A stretch of 39,320 nt of DNA, taken from the NCBI GenBank assembly GCA_943704495.1, contig CALSCR010002725.1:1-39320 (forward strand). The letters are read 5' to 3'. Every line of letters starts with the position of its first letter. The first letter of the stretch is position 1. Position numbers and translations under genes: made by a program. This document shows positions 36,834 through 39,320 of the stretch, piece after piece. The DNA comes from Pigoraptor chileana (Eukaryota; Opisthokonta; Filasterea). The notes below the pieces were generated by a model that was not told the origin of the DNA, did no database searches, and saw only the letters and a list, made by a program, of their open reading frames with translations.

Positions 36834-38973
36834 TCACTGTGCCTTGCGTGATTGATTGGCGGCTCGCTTTTCGCTCACCCACGCATCGATCTGCGCCTTG
36901 AGCTCCGTATCTGTCTCGACAAAGGGGCCACCAGAGTGTCAGAGTTTGCGTGCATACATGCATGTGCGCGTGGGCCGAGGGGGCATGTGCGCTGTGGGCA
37001 AGCATCTTGGTGCGAGTGGGAGATACAGATACAGAGGGCAACATCACTCACTCGGCTCAATCATCTCGGGCGTGAGGTGCTGGCGGTTAAACGGATCGGT
37101 CGAGTCGTTAAGCAGGTGCGACGTGATGGTCGAGCGGTCGCACGTGACGCCGCTCGTCTTCAGTTTCACCGGGTCCGTCATTAGAGTGAACATCAGCGGA
37201 TCTGCAACATCTCGTCAAACGAGAGTGGGGACACGTGAGCAATGATCACCACTGGCACACGCACTCACACACACACACACACACACTACGCAAGTCAAAC
37301 ACAAACTACCTTCAACCTGTGTAATGAAAACGCAAGACCATTTCCGATGCGCCAATGGAACAAGAGATGCAAACAGACACAAACCGAGGAAATCGTCGGG
37401 GACGTCGCCCAGTTCCTCGTCCTCCTGCGCAGTTGCGACCTTTGCCGCCTCCACCGCCGCGACAAAATCATCCAGCCGCTTGAGGAACGGCTGAGGCCGC
37501 GGGCGTTGCAGCGCAGCAAGGGGGCATTATGAGGTCACGCATGCGGGTCAGACAAGCACACGCTCTGGGTGCCCTTGTTAGAAGGGCGGCGTGTTGCACA
37601 ACGAAGACAGACATGCACGCGCACACGCACACACGGACCATAGCAGCACCCCACCCACCTCTCCTCGGAGACCGAATTTGCGCAAGACATCAATGACTTT
37701 GTCGAAAACGTCCTTGCGGTACGAGCGCCCGTCATTCGCCACCGCAACAACAAACTCGGTCGGAGAACCGCGCGCATCGGGTGTCATCCGAGCAAGCTGC
37801 AGGCAAATCGCAGCAAGTTTGCTCAAGAGCGTCTTGGGCTCAAAGCGGTATTTCTCAGGGTTTGTGACCTAAACGAAAAAAGATGCACAAAACCATGTTG
37901 GGCGGGAAGCGATTGGTTAGTAGACTCATAAGATGAAGCAAAGGAGGTCACTAATGGTTATGAGCGGAAAGTAAACAAATGTAGAGCACTGTAATCTGCA
38001 GACTACAACAACAACTAAAAAAGCTCTCGACACCAGATTAAGCGACCAACACAAACACAAACACAAACCACACACACAAGGTGCACGGCGAATCAGGGAT
38101 GCCGACACACCTTCAAGTCCCGGCACTTTGGACCGGCCAGCTGCATGAGGTTGTGATTGAGCATCGCAGCGAGGCGGTCCATGAGCTCACGCGCGAGAAA
38201 CGGTTCGACGATTGCTTGCGTGAGATAGTGGAACATTTCGACCGTTTCGTTCGCTAGCATCAGATAAGACTGACACTGCTGCTCGTCCGATTGCAGCGTC
38301 TTCTCCTTCTCCTCGCGCGTTTGCTGCCACGTACAATGCACAACAACGAAACAGTGCAAGTTGGATGATATGGGCCGTCACAGTGAGTCACAGGCCTTTC
38401 GGAACGCACGGTGGCAATCGAAACACAAAGAGAAATCACGGCATTGCCACACAGCAACATCAATCCCACGCCCAATCGAAGAGAGCTGAGGACGGTAAGG
38501 AATGGGAAGAGTGCGCACACACACACCTGCGGAAGTGCAGCCCACACTGCCGCGTTGGCCATCTGCGTCTGAATCTCGTGAATTTCCGCGAGTTTTGAGA
38601 GCGACTCGTCGAGGAGGAACGTCATGTCATTCATCAACATGTTGGCAAAGCGCACGAAGTACTCGCCATTCCTGCAAATACATCCGCATCGGATTGAGCA
38701 CACGTCTGAGAACGCCTCGGGACAAAAATGCTCTCTTAAAGCTACAGTGCGCTCTTAATGCTACAATGCGTTTGCCTGAGTGCACAAACCAAAACAAACA
38801 GACGCGCCTAAAATAACACACACCACACACACACACACATCCGCACCTGCTTTCAGCGATCATGACACGCCGGTGGGACTCAGACTTCCAGATGCTCTTG
38901 AAAATGATCGAAATGTTGTAGCGAATGTTGAACTTATCGTAGAACTGCGTGTGACTGCCGGTGTTTTCCACGT
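36834..38973 (-). CDS. UFD2: UFD2/UBE4 ubiquitin chain elongation factor (E4 U-box ligase), C-terminal part
   Basis: Seven exons on the minus strand (38973-38847, 38671-38527, 38323-38111, 37868-37659, 37490-37385, 37201-37052, 36910-36834) cover about 342 residues; the N-terminal part lies beyond the right edge. The core has [14 protein letters not shown], then [54 protein letters not shown] and GPKCRDLK followed by [15 protein letters not shown], all characteristic of the Ufd2 core. The last two exons hold the U-box: [42 protein letters not shown] and ELKAQIDAW. The U-box recruits ubiquitin-charged E2 and lengthens chains on substrates bound for the proteasome, often with Cdc48/p97. All junctions keep phase. 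The first visible exon begins in phase 1 after an acceptor (ttgggcag). Confidence 0.95.
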
Positions 38974-39320
38974 CTGCCCAATTGAGGAGGTCAAGTGCAG
39001 GGAGTGCCAAGGAACAACACAGAAAAGCGATCATACACAGGTGTTTAGATGCACGTCGACGGCAGGACACACCGACCACTTCAGCATCACTCAGAAAAAT
39101 AAATCAGCAGACATAAACAATACTACAACACGAGAGAGAGAGAAGTAGAGAGTGAGAGATGTAGGATTCAAATCAAAGTCTAAGAAACAGAGAGATGTAG
39201 GATTCAAGTCAGTGCCATAGGCGCTGTGCCCATGGACTCCACATAAGAGACAGAGAGAGAGAGAGCGTGATAGCCGTGACCCGTGAAAGAGAGAGAGAGG
39301 GGGGGGGGGGGGGGTTCCCG
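38974..39320. other. UFD2 upstream intron with GA repeats and poly-G at the window edge
   Basis: On the minus strand this precedes the first visible UFD2 exon and should be intron, perhaps with part of an earlier exon that I cannot identify. It holds GA-rich runs (39131-39160, 39246-39300), two copies of the dispersed repeat, and 16 G residues at 39299-39314 next to the edge. Confidence 0.6.
39158..39243 (+). repeat. one partial and one full copy of the ~50-base dispersed repeat
   Basis: The partial copy is at 39158-39180 and the full 50-base copy at 39194-39243, in the same orientation. The full copy starts GATGTAGGATTCAAGTCAG and ends GCCCATGGACTCCACA, and serves as the best reference copy in the window. 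Confidence 0.8.

Overview
This is eukaryotic nuclear DNA, most likely from a flagellated protist. Coding exons are rich in G and C and are broken by short introns, mostly 80 to 300 bases. Genes sit on alternating strands with short spacers, and (CA)n tracts are common. One gene encodes an axonemal dynein light-chain-domain protein, which implies a motile flagellum or cilium. The conserved proteins resemble animal and other opisthokont-type orthologues, but the sequence alone does not place the organism. The window starts in a run of C and ends in a run of G, and the first and last genes are both cut by the edges, so it looks like a whole contig bounded by homopolymers.

Layout, left to right. 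A multi-pass membrane protein of unknown family (1-2043, minus, 3' end missing). A 1.5-kb divergent spacer with a cluster of E-boxes. A large AXDND1-like axonemal protein with a C-terminal EF-hand (3564-9315, plus). NUP58, the FG nucleoporin (9664-13716, minus, 8 exons). SURF4, the ER cargo receptor (14354-15480, plus). A repeat-bearing spacer with an inverted repeat pair and a doubtful small gene. A CAAX-tailed inositol-polyphosphate 5-phosphatase (17227-19966, minus). A nuclear-looking coiled-coil protein with a helical C-terminal half (20425-25638, plus, 11 exons). An AGPAT-type lysophosphatidate acyltransferase (26069-27045, minus). An unknown coiled-coil protein (27664-29843, minus). RCC1, the Ran exchange factor (30627-32331, plus). 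COG6 of the Golgi tethering complex (33324-36598, plus). The C-terminal part of the UFD2/UBE4 U-box ubiquitin ligase (36834-38973, minus, 5' part off the window).

The exon models were built by hand from reading frame, splice phase and family similarity; every junction listed keeps phase. These are housekeeping and ciliary genes, not an operon or a cluster with one job. NUP58 and RCC1 both serve nucleocytoplasmic transport, and SURF4, COG6 and the 5-phosphatase all touch the secretory or membrane system, but their proximity is probably chance.

The most notable signals are two introns that look U12-dependent. One is GTATCC...AG in NUP58 and the other is ATATCC...AC in the coiled-coil gene. Both have a near-perfect TTCCTTRAY branch site exactly 24 bases before the intron end, and both share an unusual G after RTATCC. 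Also notable are a GC-AG intron behind a 16-base first coding exon, a dispersed repeat of about 50 bases with about seven copies here (two forming a MITE-like inverted pair), and GTCACGTGAC palindromes in two divergent promoters.
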